The notes: generated by a model not told the origin, from the letters alone. Positions 1-12,932 are shown, counted from the first letter of the stretch. The stretch is 64,000 nt of DNA from Trichoplax sp. H2 (GCA_003344405.1 NOWV01000014.1:248001-312000), one strand, 5' to 3'. Numbers and translations are program-made.

Positions 1-2277
1 CAAATTGGCTAATTTCAATTTTTTCAAACTGCCCCAAAATTCATTGTTGTATTGTAACGCTATTTTTTCTCTGGTGGAAAAACGCAAGGCCCAAAGTTGA
101 CATACAACAGTCATCAATAGCATTGCTAAAATTACCTTATGCAGTAGTTCTCCATCTAAGAGTGGATCAACTGATAGTTAGTTGGCCCCTTGAAGTATTT
201 TTATCATGTCTATTAGTAAGAAATGGGGTCATATTTTAAAGTAAACGCTCCATCGGTTAAGCCATGGGCGGATAACGTGAAAAAAAACTCGGTGACAAAA
301 CGACGCGTAACCAATCGCTTGGTGAGGAACAAAAGGGGGCAACCAAAAATGCTAGAAAGTAGAGAAAACTTTTTTAAAGTTAATCTACTTGATTGACCGA
401 GTTGATAGGAAATTAATACTATCAATCATGATGATTTTTATCCAATTTCTGCTTTTTGGATGCTTTGATCAACCATTTTCTTCCATCATTGAATTGATAC
501 AGTGACCCTATGTGTTTTTTCGCCAGCGAAAAAAAAAGAAAAGTCTTTTTGTCTTGGGGCAATCGGATTTTTTCACGGGCATCGACGTTCGATTTCATTT
601 TGAATTAGAACTATTTCTTGCAATGGTTCAAGGGTAAAGAATTTATAATTTTAACAAGGATAAGAGAGTTGCTATGATCGAGTGATTATTTCAATCCATT
701 CTTATTGAATAACTTGAAAAATAGCTGTAAGAATTTCCATACCTTCCGCAACGATTTTTTTGGGGTGGGGAAAAAGTGGGTGAGAATAAATTCACTTCGC
801 GGTCAAATTTTGGAGGGAGATCGATATTTTTAGTGGAAATTTTGACTTCCTCTTGTTTAAATTATTATTTTCTTACGCAGTGGATGTACTATCATCTTGT
901 CTATGCTCGAATTGTGTCAAAACTTTCCCTATCTATTTTTCGCCATACAACAACAATTTCGCTTTTAATAAAAAACACTTTTACGCTCGACTCCATTGTT
1001 ACACACGTACTTTTATGTGCAACTATCGTCTTCTCTACGCTTGATGATATTGTCCAATAAATACTTCCTTGCTGAATATTGCTTGATAGATCAATAACTT
1101 AACTAAAATAGATTGCATTAGCTTACAAATGTGAACAAATTGGGAATAGCTTCACGAATACTAGACACTTTTTGTTGATAGCTAAACTTCGACACCACGA
1201 CATTACCATAAGGAGTGACTACTACTACCGTTCTACTTGATATCATTTTAATTAAATTTTAAAATTATCATGTCTAAACATTGTATTTTACAATAATAAA
1301 AATTGAAATAAAAAACTATTAAAATATTCTTTCCTAATCGTCTCGCAATTACTGTTGATGAGTATGCATGATATCGTTTCATAGACATAAATTACGACAA
1401 GATTGGAGCTGTACTGTAGTAGATCATCATTCCCGTCTGCGATAACTTTTGAGTTTGCTGTGACTAATTTTAGCAATCGCATATTGTAATCTTGCCAAGT
1501 AGTTGATCTAGTCAAAGAATTGCGTTCCTGTAGGATAGGATTGCAATCTTTTACTACATGCATGCAAAATTACCTTGCTAACTGCAATCGAGTTATACGC
1601 CTTAATGAATTATAGACGTAAAAGTAGATGACTAACGGTAGGTAGAAAAATATGTTGGTTTGCATTTAATGCTCAACTGTTTCCTTACTGTCACAAAGCC
1701 GAGAAATGCTTTGAATACCTTATAATTTTCTCGACTTAGTAGCTCATAATTAACACATTTCAAATGGAAGCAGTAAAAGTAGTTGCAGGAAATAAGATGA
1801 TAAACGTTTTCTTTATTCAATTGCTTACATAGCCATAACGAAATATCCCAAAACATCCTTCTTCGCCTACCATATATACACTAAAATTTTCTAAAACCAT
1901 TGATCGATTCATCAAGGCCGTAACTGAAAACTATACCCAATACACAAACAAAAAATCTCCGGTATCATTCCAATTCGATAGTGAAGACTGAGAGGGAAAA
2001 AAGAGTTAAAAATTTCCGAACTAAACATAATTACAGTATTTGTAATGTCGTTTAATAACGAAGGTTGAATAGAATAACTTTAATTTTCTTGATATTTTTC
2101 TGCAAATGTTGGTTTGTAAGCCGATCGGATTGCCGTAAGAGTTGGATGGCAGACGATGAAATAAAATCGATAGCCAAATACAGTCATGTAACAACGAGTG
2201 ATACATAAACTGGCATTCATGGCTACTGTGCAAGATAATAACATTAACCTAAATGCCACTAATAATTCAAATAAACA
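1..2277. other. Intergenic, no recognised gene
   Basis: AT-rich DNA downstream of the CNOT3 stop codon. Open frames here are short and have no domain or composition that I recognise. One minus-strand frame at 1288-1533 follows an acceptor-like ctacag and stays open for about 80 codons, but it matches no family I know and has no convincing partner exon. The part next to 2277 presumably carries the CNOT3 3' UTR. A dinucleotide run (ta) lies near 2438-2452. Confidence 0.5.
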
Positions 2278-5200
2278 TTAAACAAGATCTTTATCTTCTA
2301 AGTAACGATACTCGAAGGTAAAGCCTTCTTTCTTCCGTCGTTGCCACTTTTCAAAATCGAAATAAACGTAAGTTCCCTAAATTAAAGTTTTGATAACAAT
2401 AAATTCATGTAGTGAGTACTACAATATGTATAATAATGTATATATATATACATTAGGCTGATGGAGTTATGAATAGCCTGTCATTTATAAGATTGAATGA
2501 ACATTCCTCTAGTGTAAAGTAAACAAAATGAAAGGCAATTCGATTAAAATAGTCTCTGTACCTGTTCGAATTCTTCTGTAATCTGCTTAGGCTCTTCGTG
2601 ACGTTGAAACCACATCATGTACTTGGTATGAAATCTCCATGACAACTTTTTCAAAGCCTTAGCTGCTAAATACTGGGCTCTTGTTCCCTGCAATAGAATA
2701 CCATGCATTATAATTTGCAAATAAAGCAAACTGAATAATATACTTCATTCTCGCTTAAATTAATGTACTAACTTCAAGATAGTAAAAGATAAAGAATAAC
2801 GACTCTGGATGTAAGCGTTGAAAGTACTCAAAAGAATCTGAATGTGCAGGTGGATTTAGATAATGATACGCTGGGATTGGACATGGATTCTTTGGTAGGT
2901 ATGTTCTACGAGTATAAGAATTTAGACATAGAGTCACAAATATTAATAAAGCCATTAACCCCTTAAATCAAATAGTTACATATAAAGTGGTCAATTTTTT
3001 GAATCAAGATATGTTGCCACCATACCTAACACGGTGAGAGTCAATGGGTTGAGGAATATGATGATAAGCCGATTCTAACATTGCAAGTTGATAGCATTTC
3101 TCCTTATTTAAAGGTACAGGTCCAAGAGGAGCAACACCAAGTATAGGTTTCACACTGATATCCGGTAGCATTGAATCAGTTGAACTATCTTCATTAAGTT
3201 TTGCTGCACTTACTGGCAAAATACCTGCAATAAATGAAATAAAAGGCCCCAGTTCATCTATTAAAGCAAAAATCGCAAGAGTTACGATAAGCATTCTACC
3301 ATAATTTACTTACTATTCTCTTGGCCAAAATCTAAAGGTACATGATTTGTTACTGATGGAGTTGAAGAGCGTGAATTGCTACTAGGTACAGTTGAATTAC
3401 TTTCTTGTACAGCTTCAACCGCCTGTAAGATAATATAAATGTTCCGTTAATCCCAAATTTATTGCATCATTAGTTTTGTTATGCTTCGATTTCCGTACCT
3501 CAAAAGCAGTTCCTTGAAGTTTTGTTACGGAAGCAACCGGTGACATAGAGGTCTGCGATAGTGTCGTAGCAGGTTGAGATAAACTCGAACTATCATTATT
3601 ATTACTATTATTATCGCCAGGTATTCCAACTATTGAAGGCGATATCGCCGAGTTAGGAATCGAACCTACTCCAACATTAGAGGAACTCGTCGCACTAGCA
3701 TAGCTATATACGTTAGTTCTGGTCGTTAAATTCTCTTCAGATAAATGACGTTGAGGTAGACTAGGTGATGGAGCTGGGGATGCAGAAACAGGTAATGGTG
3801 AAGAAGATTCCGACGTTTTGGTCGATTGCGAACTAGATATGGAAGGGCTATTTTGACCCTCTAAAAATTCTGCAGCATCTACAAAATCAGGATAGTTCTT
3901 GTCATATAGAATTCTGTATAGCATGCAGCATCAAAAGTATTCACGATGTAACAACTCTATAATATTCGCACCGTAATTGACAGAACTATCTTGTTTTACA
4001 CCCTGCTTTTTTGCTAATCCACCAGCAATTGTTGCATATCCTGTCATCCCGGTTGTTGAAGTCGCTATTGCGGATGTTACAGCACTTTTTGCGTTCGATT
4101 CAGAAACTGATGTACCTTTGCTACTAAATAATCCAAAATATAAAGCTCATTATAATGTTTTTCTACCTTAGAAAAGTCATGCAATCATGTAGCCAGTAAT
4201 TATTGTATTATACCTTGATGACATGAGATCCTCGCCGTTACTTGAAAGTGGAGTAGAAGCTAAAATTTTGTCGGAAACAACAATTATATTATAATGAAGA
4301 GTCGCACAACCTTTCAGAGTCCTCCAACATTATCAGTAATAAGGACTGAGATATAATAGTTCATTTACCATTTGATTTTATCTCGCTTGTGCTTGTGATT
4401 GATGCTGTGGTTGTCACTGCTGAAATGATAGTCGTTGGAGTTGAGCTTGAAGGAGAAATGGTCGATTTCTGAGATGAACGTTGTCCACCGTTATCTTTCG
4501 AATTTCTTCCTTTTTTAGAACCAATCTTAGAAAAACATTAAAATGGACGGTACGGTATAAATAAATAAAAAAATATGATGACGTACATAACAATTATAAT
4601 AATAAATTCATAGGTATTATATAAAATTTAACGACTACTTTAAAAGTAGAAAAATATGATTAAGTTTACATACATCGATAGGATCTGATTTGGCTGGTTT
4701 CTTCTTATCGTCTACATCGTACTGCAATAGAGTTGGAACGGATTTTAAGAATATTGGCATCGTAACACTCCTTACAATAATTATATTGTACCTGCTTTGA
4801 AGGAGTTCCAGAAATTGCTGAAACTGGCGTTGTCCCTATAATTATTATACATGTATTAATACAATCTTTTAATACCATACATTGTTATGTAATGCTCAAA
4901 AATGTAACGAATAAATTATATAGACGTGCAACCCATATTATCAAATAGAATCTTTGTAAAGAAGATGCAATAGAGAGCTAATTTAATCATAGTAACAAAC
5001 CATGGCAGAAATTTTACAGTAAAATATAGATTTTAAAACAGCATTTCACACTAAATAGGTATGCTAACCTTGAGCTACATCATCTAAATTTAAAGCATCA
5101 TACATGTCTTCATTTTCGATAAAATCAGGATCCTGTATTATCATAGAATTGAGCGACATTAGATGAAAACTGTAATAATCCTACACCAAGATGCTAACAC

Positions 5201-8200
5201 TAACCTGGCAATCGTTTACATAGTATTCGACATCTTCTTGGAGGTCTTGGACCTATTATTAGCGCATAATGGAAAATTATACAGATGGAATGACTATCGA
5301 GTAAAGTATTGTGGAATACTATACCGCGTCTGGGGAAAGCGTATTGTTTTCCAGGAGTCTCATTACTAACTAGTGATAATTAAAAGGTGTAACATTAGAA
5401 CTGCGTTTACATTAAATCAAAACCGATAAAGTTAGCCTACTTCCAAATTTGTGATGTGATAGTTATGTTTTTCTACTAGTTCCTTTAAACTCTCGATTCT
5501 ATCACTCCGCTGTTAGATACACATAGCAAAAAAGATAGGTAAATAAAAAAAAATTATACAAAGATCCAAAAACTGAGCTCTATCGTAAAGCATCAACGCT
5601 TACTTCCTTGTCCATTTTCTTCTTTTTCGTTACTGCACTCATTGCCTCAATTTCTGATTCAAATTGATCGACCTGTAAGAGTTGCATATTCAGGGTAAAT
5701 TAAGTCGATTTAAGAGCAAACGATATGTTCCACTATAGCAAGAAATTGACAACTATTTTGCTACTTTACCTGTCTTCGGAGGTCGTCAATGGAATTCTGG
5801 AGATTCAATACAATACAATGAATATCATGTGTATTAATCTCAAAGAGTGCGCAATAAATTGCTCAATATTCAAATGATTCAGTATAATATTCTTCTAAGC
5901 CTACCGTTAGCCAGTGCCTAATTTTCACCTTTACTTTTTCCATAGGGTCTAGCCTAGTTGTCATACCTAAACCTAATATTAAGCAGAGAAAGAGTAAAGC
6001 AAAAGGTATCAGAGTGTGCAAGGATAATAGGATTGGTTGGTTATAAAATGGTCGTGGTAAAATTACTAAATATAGATTGATAATAGCAGATTCTATTTTG
6101 AATTATGATATAAACAATATACTCGCAACTCGAACTATGGTATTAAGGCAAAAAAAGCTTCACGTAAATACTCAGTTATGTACCTTCTTTAGAATATGCT
6201 TTAGTTTTTGTTTCTCTCTCCACTACCTTAAATCTCTCCATTTGCTAGGTAAATAATTCAAATAGGGGTGGATGAATTCATTATTTCAATGATTCGTATC
6301 GCTTATAGTCAGTCAAGGGAAAAAGGCTTTGAAAGACCAAGCAGTTATGATTGATTTGTTAAAATGAGAAATACCTGTTCAATTAATTTTCGGTAGTCGA
6401 GTAAATGCTTTTTATCTTTGACATCATTGGATGATAACCAACTTTTCAGTTGATCTCGATGTCGCTGTATAGGTGGTAAATAAAATAAGTCATTGATTAA
6501 CAATCAATTTCAGAAAGACATTGAAATAAAAAATTTCACGAGCAAGTCGCTTACCTGCAATTTTTTAATTTCTTTCTTTAAATCTGCCTCATACTTTTCT
6601 TTCTGATTGGTATTGCTGGCATTATTTAACTACAAGTCCGCAATAAATAATAATTATGTTCTAATTCATTATATCATGCTGGATTGCTTAAGGTAGTCAA
6701 AGCATTGATGATATATGTTTGATGTACATCACAACAGCCGATGAGTGTGACGACACAAAAATGTTGCGAAATTCACTCACTGCCATCCCATGCGAGAAAG
6801 AGTTAAAGCAAAGAGAATGTTTTATGGCAATACTTTTATAATCAATTTTAGTATATTATCCATGCATATATCATACTGTAGACTATTCAATCGGTAAATA
6901 TTATCATTCATTTTATCGTTGGCAAATCCAATTTTTTTTCAAATACTGAGAAAATTAGATCATTTATTGCAAAGTTTTAATTGTTATTCTTTAATTATTT
7001 CTTGAATAGGATTCGATTGGAATATATTACTATGCCGTAGAATCAACGACAAGGTAAATTATTAAACCGTTATTTCGATTCGATCGTATTATGAAGAGTA
7101 AGCGTCTACTACGGGCAAAGTTCTTCTATTTCGTTGTCAAGTTCGTAGTTGATGCCTTATTTTTAATATTACTGTACTAGTCCATCATTATGTATGAGAG
7201 TATTAAAAGGCGCAGATATACGTACAAGTACTCGTATAGTAGTATAACAAGGATACTTCCAATCGCCTAAGTAACTGAAATCGCTAGCATTACACTGATC
7301 GCTTGGTCCATTTCAATTAATCATTTCAGTAGTAAATGTAATTTCAATGGCATGTACAGTTAGCATTTAATGTAAAATTACTAATTACGACACTGAATAG
7401 AATCGATTAGTAGTGATTCATAAAGGGCTGTTTTAAAAAAAATTAAATTATACAGTATTGCCGTCTATTCATGCCACCTTCTAGGTTAACTAGTACAAGT
7501 ATTTGTTTGAAAATTTTGATCTAAAATACTACTTAGCGTGGGCTACAAGATAATCACAGGTGCCCAGACATTATCGTAGTCCCCAATTTCTATTACTCAT
7601 GGCAGACGGAGCACAATTTAATTATTTACGATGGTGAAATTTAGTCAAGAAATAAAATACTGATCAATCGATTCAATGTCGCCAATTACTCGTACCTTTT
7701 TCCAGACGTCTTCGAACGTTTCAATACCTTCGTTGACTTTTTTAATACAACGGTCAATTTCCACTTGATGATGAAATGATAGAAAGAGAAAGTATAGCAA
7801 AAAAATGAATAATACGGTCAATACATCGTATAATATGATTAAAGTCATAATGTAATTCAATTCATAATTTCATCTACAAGACCATTTCCCACCGACGATT
7901 GTCGTTACAAATCAAGTAAACGATGTGAATATTTTTTTGGTAGACAAGAGTAAAAGACAGTTTTGAGTGAGTGGGCTAATTAATATATATATACGATCTC
8001 GTCAAATTAGGGTTAATAGGAAAAGATAAACTACGCGTGGTGGACAGTTGTTGATATGACGACAGTATAGTAAAATAGTGGTATGGAAAACGCCAAGAAG
8101 ATGACTGAAGATATTGTAAGGAATAATTTCCTACAGCGACTTTATTCATTTGCTAATAAGTGAAGGTGAAATTTCATCGACCTCAATGTGTTATCTAAAC

Positions 8201-10228
8201 AAAAATCATGGACTAAAAGATGATTACAACTACTGATCCAACGCCTAGAGAGAGAAAATGGTGGAGCGAGTATGTAGAAGAGATTGATCTGATTGGAAAT
8301 GTTCTAGTCCAATAATATTACAATTTAGTAATCATCGAGTACGAGCCAGAGTAAGATAACCATCCATTCTACGGTCATTTGTGACACAATTTAAAACAGT
8401 GTAGTCTGTTATCAGGCAGAAAAATGCTTGGGAAATATTTCTATCGTCCATTTTGGAAGCAGTAGACCTACTCTGATTGTTTATGATTAATGACATGTAG
8501 CCGAATAAAACCTCATTACAGTGGCATTTCCTTCAGCAACATTGTTTAATTATCATGACGCTGTTTTGACTAGACTCCTTTGGCTTTCAACAGTAAACTG
8601 TAATCAAACTCTCCACTGGATGATTGAATTGAAGCGTAATAAGTAATCAGGGCTAGTCATACTGTAGTGGATTAGGGTACACATAGACTCAAAAATGCTT
8701 TCATTACTCTATTTCATCGTCTTCTTGTTTATGATTGTAATGAAAGACCCAATAAAAAAAAAAGTCTCTCTTTTCGTTTTCTCCCTCAATACAGTAGGCT
8801 ACTATAGTCCATTTGTATCCTTGTAGCGAGCAATCCATGAAGTCAATACTGTTGGCAGCGTTGTTCACAAATCAATGTTGAATGTTATGGTCAAATGGCG
8901 TAACGTCGTCCGCCATCTATCATTTCCAATGTTGAATAATATTAAATACGGCAATGTCGATGAAGTATGATTTGCCCTAGCTGGACTGTACAGCATGTAT
9001 TTTCCTAGTGTGTCAAAATAATGTAGGCTATAACTGAATAAGTACTGATTGGGATGAAAATTTGCACTGTTATAAGCTAGAATATCGAGCAATTGTGGTG
9101 TTTTCCAAACCGTCATCAGCATGGATCAAGTGATCATCTACTGATGGTGGATAGAGCGTGTCATGGGGGTCCAAGCTAGACTGTCTCTCTCTCTTTCCTA
9201 ACCTGTAATGTAGACTACAGCTGTAGAAATATCCATTTTCATAGTAAGATTGTCTATTTAGAGTGGATTTATTGTAGACTAGTCTAGTAGTACAACTGGA
9301 TCGATCGATCAAGTGGTCATCGATGCTTGATGAAAGGATAAACCCGCTTTAGTTGGAGTGTATTGAACGAGTTCTTTCCTACCGTCGTGTTTGATGTCGA
9401 TTACAACTCAAGTTATAACAATTGAAATCAAAATGATAACCTTGACAAAGGTATGATGGACCAACTAGGATTGTAGAAGAGCTCTTGCCTATCTGCTTCT
9501 TCTTCTGAACTGCTTTGATCGTATTCTTCAATCGTCGATGAGCACCATTGGCAACAAAGAAGACACTAAGCTGATCACTGGGCCCCGTCGTAGTCCTTGC
9601 GTATGACTGACTGCTAGGAGTAGTACTATTGGAATACCGTGGACAAGATAGAATGGGAATCCTTTTACTTGGTGTCAAGTTATCTCGCCTACAATGGATT
9701 TTGTTGTAGCGTTGAAGTAGGAAAACTACTACCATGTTGTTATACTATGGCTTACGATCATCCACTTGCTTTCCATGTTGCTATTGTAGCGTTGCAAAAG
9801 GCCACTGTTTCTCTCTTACTACAGTATTATTCTACGGCCAAGCGCAAGCTGACGATGGACTCCTTTCTTTAACAGCTCTTCATCCCCTCATCCACTCGTC
9901 GATAGTCCTACTCTTGTTGCCCTATCGTCTATCATGATACAAGATGCAAACCATGTTGATAGACTGTATAGCTAAGCTACTCCTGTGTGGCAAATGATGC
10001 CATGATAAAGTGAACAAGGAGGAGAAGAGTGGCATCAAGTTATCAACCTCTTGATCATCTCTTAAGTCGACTCTTGCTGTTCAACTAGACCCCTGACCCC
10101 TGGCAAGCCAGTATCCCCTTCACTTTTGTCCATTGTAGATGAAATTGTCTACACTCTCTCCATTAAAATACACCTTGCATCATGATAAACAGTCTCCGCT
10201 TACCTTGTAACCTTCTTTTATCTGCCAT
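2278..10228 (-). CDS. CNOT3: CCR4-NOT transcription complex subunit 3
   Basis: Subunit of the CCR4-NOT deadenylase, which shortens mRNA poly(A) tails and represses translation. I place 23 exons: 10204-10228, 7696-7763, 6555-6629, 6375-6464, 6184-6244, 5905-5972, 5770-5796, 5604-5672, 5441-5509, 5325-5369, 5205-5252, 5069-5132, 4792-4835, 4674-4721, 4369-4525, 4214-4259, 4000-4123, 3499-3897, 3314-3422, 3026-3224, 2773-2905, 2562-2687 and 2278-2376. Phases close to 730 aa (human about 753). The N-terminal Not3 coiled-coil domain (start MADKRRLQ; later [48 protein letters not shown]) is followed by a Ser/Thr/Pro-rich low-complexity linker. The C-terminal NOT box is nearly identical to human ([29 protein letters not shown], final [11 protein letters not shown]). 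The ATG at 10228 is chosen because MADKR is the conserved start. Exon 1 has only 25 coding bases and sits 2.4 kb upstream of exon 2. The 4000/3897 junction is the least certain. The gene is divergent from CEP131. Confidence 0.96.
6630..7695. other. CNOT3: CNOT3 intron 2, nothing distinctive
   Basis: A 1.07 kb AT-rich intron between the exons ending in VWKK and starting with LNNAS. It is much longer than most introns in this gene. I see no coding-like frame, hairpin or clear repeat in it. Confidence 0.7.
7764..10203. other. CNOT3: CNOT3 intron 1, repeat-word-rich
   Basis: A 2.4 kb first intron separating the 25-base first coding exon from exon 2. From about 8.3 kb onward the base composition shifts towards more G+C. 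Words such as ctacagta, tactgta and gtagcg recur, as in the adjoining intergenic DNA. The open frames at 8865-9937 overlap on both strands, have no domain and look incidental. An intronic enhancer or part of the promoter region is possible but is inference only. Confidence 0.6.
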
Positions 10229-10905
10229 CGCATCCAACTAACCTCTCCTTTAACTTGTCGAACCTGCAGTTGCCAACTTTGTTGACCATACTACTAGACG
10301 CCGCTAACCGTACTGTGGCTTGATAGTCCGATCCGCTTAGACTAGTACTGTATGGGGCTGGTGGGCGACGACGTGATCGCTGCAGTCAAGATGGCGTCGA
10401 GTACAGTGGAAAGTCTACAGTACAAGAAGGTGTCGGCGCCTACAGTACAATATACTGTAGGCAAGGGCTCACACTCAGAGTAGTCTGCGCCGTTCAGTAC
10501 TAAAGATAGACTACTTTATACTGCACGCTCGAGTTGGACTGTCGAGTCTGCCACCATCGACATTGCCAAGGGTGGTGGTTGATGTGTTGAAGCCAGTCGA
10601 TGCCGTTGGCCAAACTGACACTCGATTCAACCACACTTTGACTCTTGTTCTATACAGTATACTACCAGTAACGCCACCACTGGACACGGTGAAGACGAGA
10701 CTGCGCAGTGCCTTGCACGGTCATTGTATTGTAATCCATTGTAAACCGAACCGAACCGAACCGTACCGTCACTGTGATAAAAGCCTAGCTGGGCGGTCAA
10801 GGACTGCAGTAATGGGAAAAGAGAAAGATTCTCTTTTCGACCAGGCGTTGGTATCTGATCTACAGTATGTTTACAGTAGTAGTCCATGGTACTGCGCAGA
10901 GTGGC

Positions 10906-11900
10906 ACAACATTTGCATATTCAATTCATGCATTCATGGATGGATAGCAATAGTTAGGGCGACTTGGTTCAACAAGCCAAGAAATCTACAAGCTATCCAA
11001 GTATAGCAGTGAAAACACCTTCCTGTAGTTGAGAAGCGCAGCACAGTTCTGCAGTACTGTCCATTGTGAGTGTAGACTCTGCACTAGCATCTATACTGTA
11101 ATACTATGCTCTAGTACACGCAAATGGACTGATGCTCAAAATGCGAGTAGTACAACATTTGCATATTCAATTCATGCATTCATGGATGGATAGCAATAGT
11201 TAGGGCGACTTGGTTCAACAAGCCAAGAAAACTACAAGCTCTCCAAGTATAGCAGTGAAAACACCCTGCTTGAGAAGCGCAGCACAGTTGTAGCAGTTCT
11301 GCAGTACTGTACAAGTGTACATTGTAAGTGTGGACTCTGCATTAGCATCTATACTGTAATACAAGTAAATGGACGGATGCTCAAAATGCGAGTTGTAGAA
11401 CTCTTGCATATTCAATTCATGCATTCATGAATAAATAGCAATAATTAGGACGACTTGATTCAGGAAGCCAAGAAAACTACAAGCTATCCAAGTATAGCAG
11501 TGAAAACACCCTCCTGTACTTGAGAAGCGCAGCACAGTTCTAGCAGTCTGCAGTACTGTCCATTGTCAGTGTAGACTCTGCACTAGCATCTTTACTGTAG
11601 CACTATACTGCGCAGTATACTGTACTGTAGTACAAGCAAATGGACGGATGCTCAAAATGCGAGTAGCAGAACTCTTGCATATTCAATTCATGCATTCATG
11701 AATGAATAGCAGCAATAATTAGGGCGACTTGATCGAAGAAAACTACTAGCTAGCTATCCAAGTACGGCAGTGAAAACACCCTCCTGTACTTGAGAAGCGC
11801 AGAACAGTTCTAGCAGTCTACAATACTGTACTGTAGTACTGTACATTGTGACTGTAGACTCTGCACTGTACAGGACTGTACTGCAAATGGACTGGATGCC
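10906..11900. repeat. Tandem repeat, about 4 copies of 245-272 bp
   Basis: The phrase gcatattcaattcatgcatt recurs at 10915, 11161, 11406 and 11677, giving unit lengths of 246, 245 and 271 bp. Each unit also shares a tagcaataGTTAGGGCGACTTG-like block, a caagtatagcagtgaaaacacc block, gagaagcgcagcacagtt, and a tail of ACTGTAC-type words ending in a gcaaatggac-like block. The last copy degenerates near 11.9 kb. Copies differ by substitutions and small indels, so they are not an assembly duplicate. Function is unknown. Confidence 0.9.
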
Positions 11901-12262
11901 CGTAGTGAGAGTGTGAGAGTGAGGTATTGTACCAGCGCCAGCAGACGTTCAAACGCTCAGTGGAACTGCTGTCCAAAACTCCCCATGTTGAACTAGTCTG
12001 CAGCTTTTTTTCATCCAAAGGTGAAAAAAATCCCTTTCCTCTTTCCATCCACGTGCTCACGTCTCTTTGGCTTTCCTTTTATTGCCTTAGAGTATAGCAA
12101 CCGCAAATTAGCAAGTATCCCTTTACTGCTGATGCTACTCTATTCCATGCTAAATAGACCTTAGCTTTGTAGTAAAATCAGTACTCGATCCAAGCTTATC
12201 CCCCCAAATGACTCGTCTTGTTCAACATCTTATCCATCAGGTCGAAGGGCCATCGACTGTAC

Positions 12263-12295
12263 TGTACATTCTACACTAAGAGTGTAGAATGTACA
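12263..12295. repeat. Perfect hairpin, 15-bp arms, 3-base loop
   Basis: Left arm 12263-12277 (tgtacattctacact) is the exact reverse complement of 12281-12295, around the loop aag. It lies in the CNOT3/CEP131 intergenic region, in the ACTGTAC-rich zone. It could be a small foldback remnant or a structured transcript element. Confidence 0.85.
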
Positions 12296-12701
12296 TATAG
12301 AAGTGTCCCTACAGTGTACATGGCTGTTTAGTATGGCACTCGAGAGCCTGCTTTAGCACTCTCAAACAGTACCAATTTAGTAAAGTATACTGTATGTATA
12401 CTTCTTCCTGACTGGACCATGGACCCCTGGCTTGTTAACAACTTGCACTGGAGGATTTTCCACTTATAGTCAGTACTGACTGTATCATTTTGCTGACATG
12501 CAACATCGATGAGAACGCTAAACTGCAGCTGTACAGTACTTAGCTGTCCAGTAGATGGACCTCTGCCTTGCTTGTAAACAAATACCACGATAGACAGACA
12601 GTAGACGTACAGAATCATAGATTTACAACGCCAACTACAACTACTATATGGACGTAGAGAGTAGATTCCTGCTTGCAAGCAAGATGAGAAATAGTGACAT
12701 T

Positions 12702-12932
12702 TTAACCCTTCTAATGCTGAGTACTATTTTAAGAAGAAATTTTTTCAAAAACGAAGCGATTTTTTAGCTTTAAAACCTTGTAAAAGACTAATTTATAGTG
12801 CTAAAACTGCAGGATAACGTCCATCTTGTTCGCCATTTTAAATGCTTCTAGTATAAACTGAATTGTTTCCATACGGCAACAAGAAGTCTAAGAGCAACTG
12901 CGACAGCGGCTGCGCGACTAATAAAGGGTTAA
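12702..12932. mobile_element. Candidate piggyBac-type MITE
   Basis: A non-coding block of about 223 bp lies between TTAA at 12702-12705 and TTAA at 12929-12932. The inner ends read CCCTT on the left and AAGGG on the right, so both ends present TTAACCCTT in inverted orientation. TTAA target-site duplications next to a CCC-starting terminal repeat are the signature of the piggyBac superfamily (established knowledge). Beyond the first five inner bases the inverted repeat is imperfect, and no transposase frame is present. A non-autonomous or decayed element is the best reading; a chance TTAA pairing is the alternative. Confidence 0.5.

Noticed and set aside
1288-1563. 91-codon minus-strand frame with an acceptor-like site
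   Set aside because: No recognised family, a hydrophobic AT-rich C terminus typical of chance frames, and no upstream partner exon.
3640-3680. ggaatcgaacctac, resembling the T-loop of a minus-strand tRNA
   Set aside because: It lies inside a CNOT3 coding exon (VGSIPNSA) and no cloverleaf or anticodon stem surrounds it.
5283-5322. Alternative CNOT3 mini-exon reading [12 protein letters not shown]
   Set aside because: It would require a 30-nt intron and does not resemble the family. The exon at 5325-5369 ([15 protein letters not shown]) has proper splice sites and aligns with the human MLDNDSILVDA segment.
9070-9937. Overlapping open frames of 67-118 codons on both strands in CNOT3 intron 1
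   Set aside because: No start context, domains or splice partners. The G+C-richer repeat-word region naturally has fewer stop codons.
10563-11006. 147-codon plus-strand open frame
   Set aside because: It runs from unique sequence into the first copy of the 246-bp tandem repeat. There is no recognisable domain, and its opposite strand is also open.
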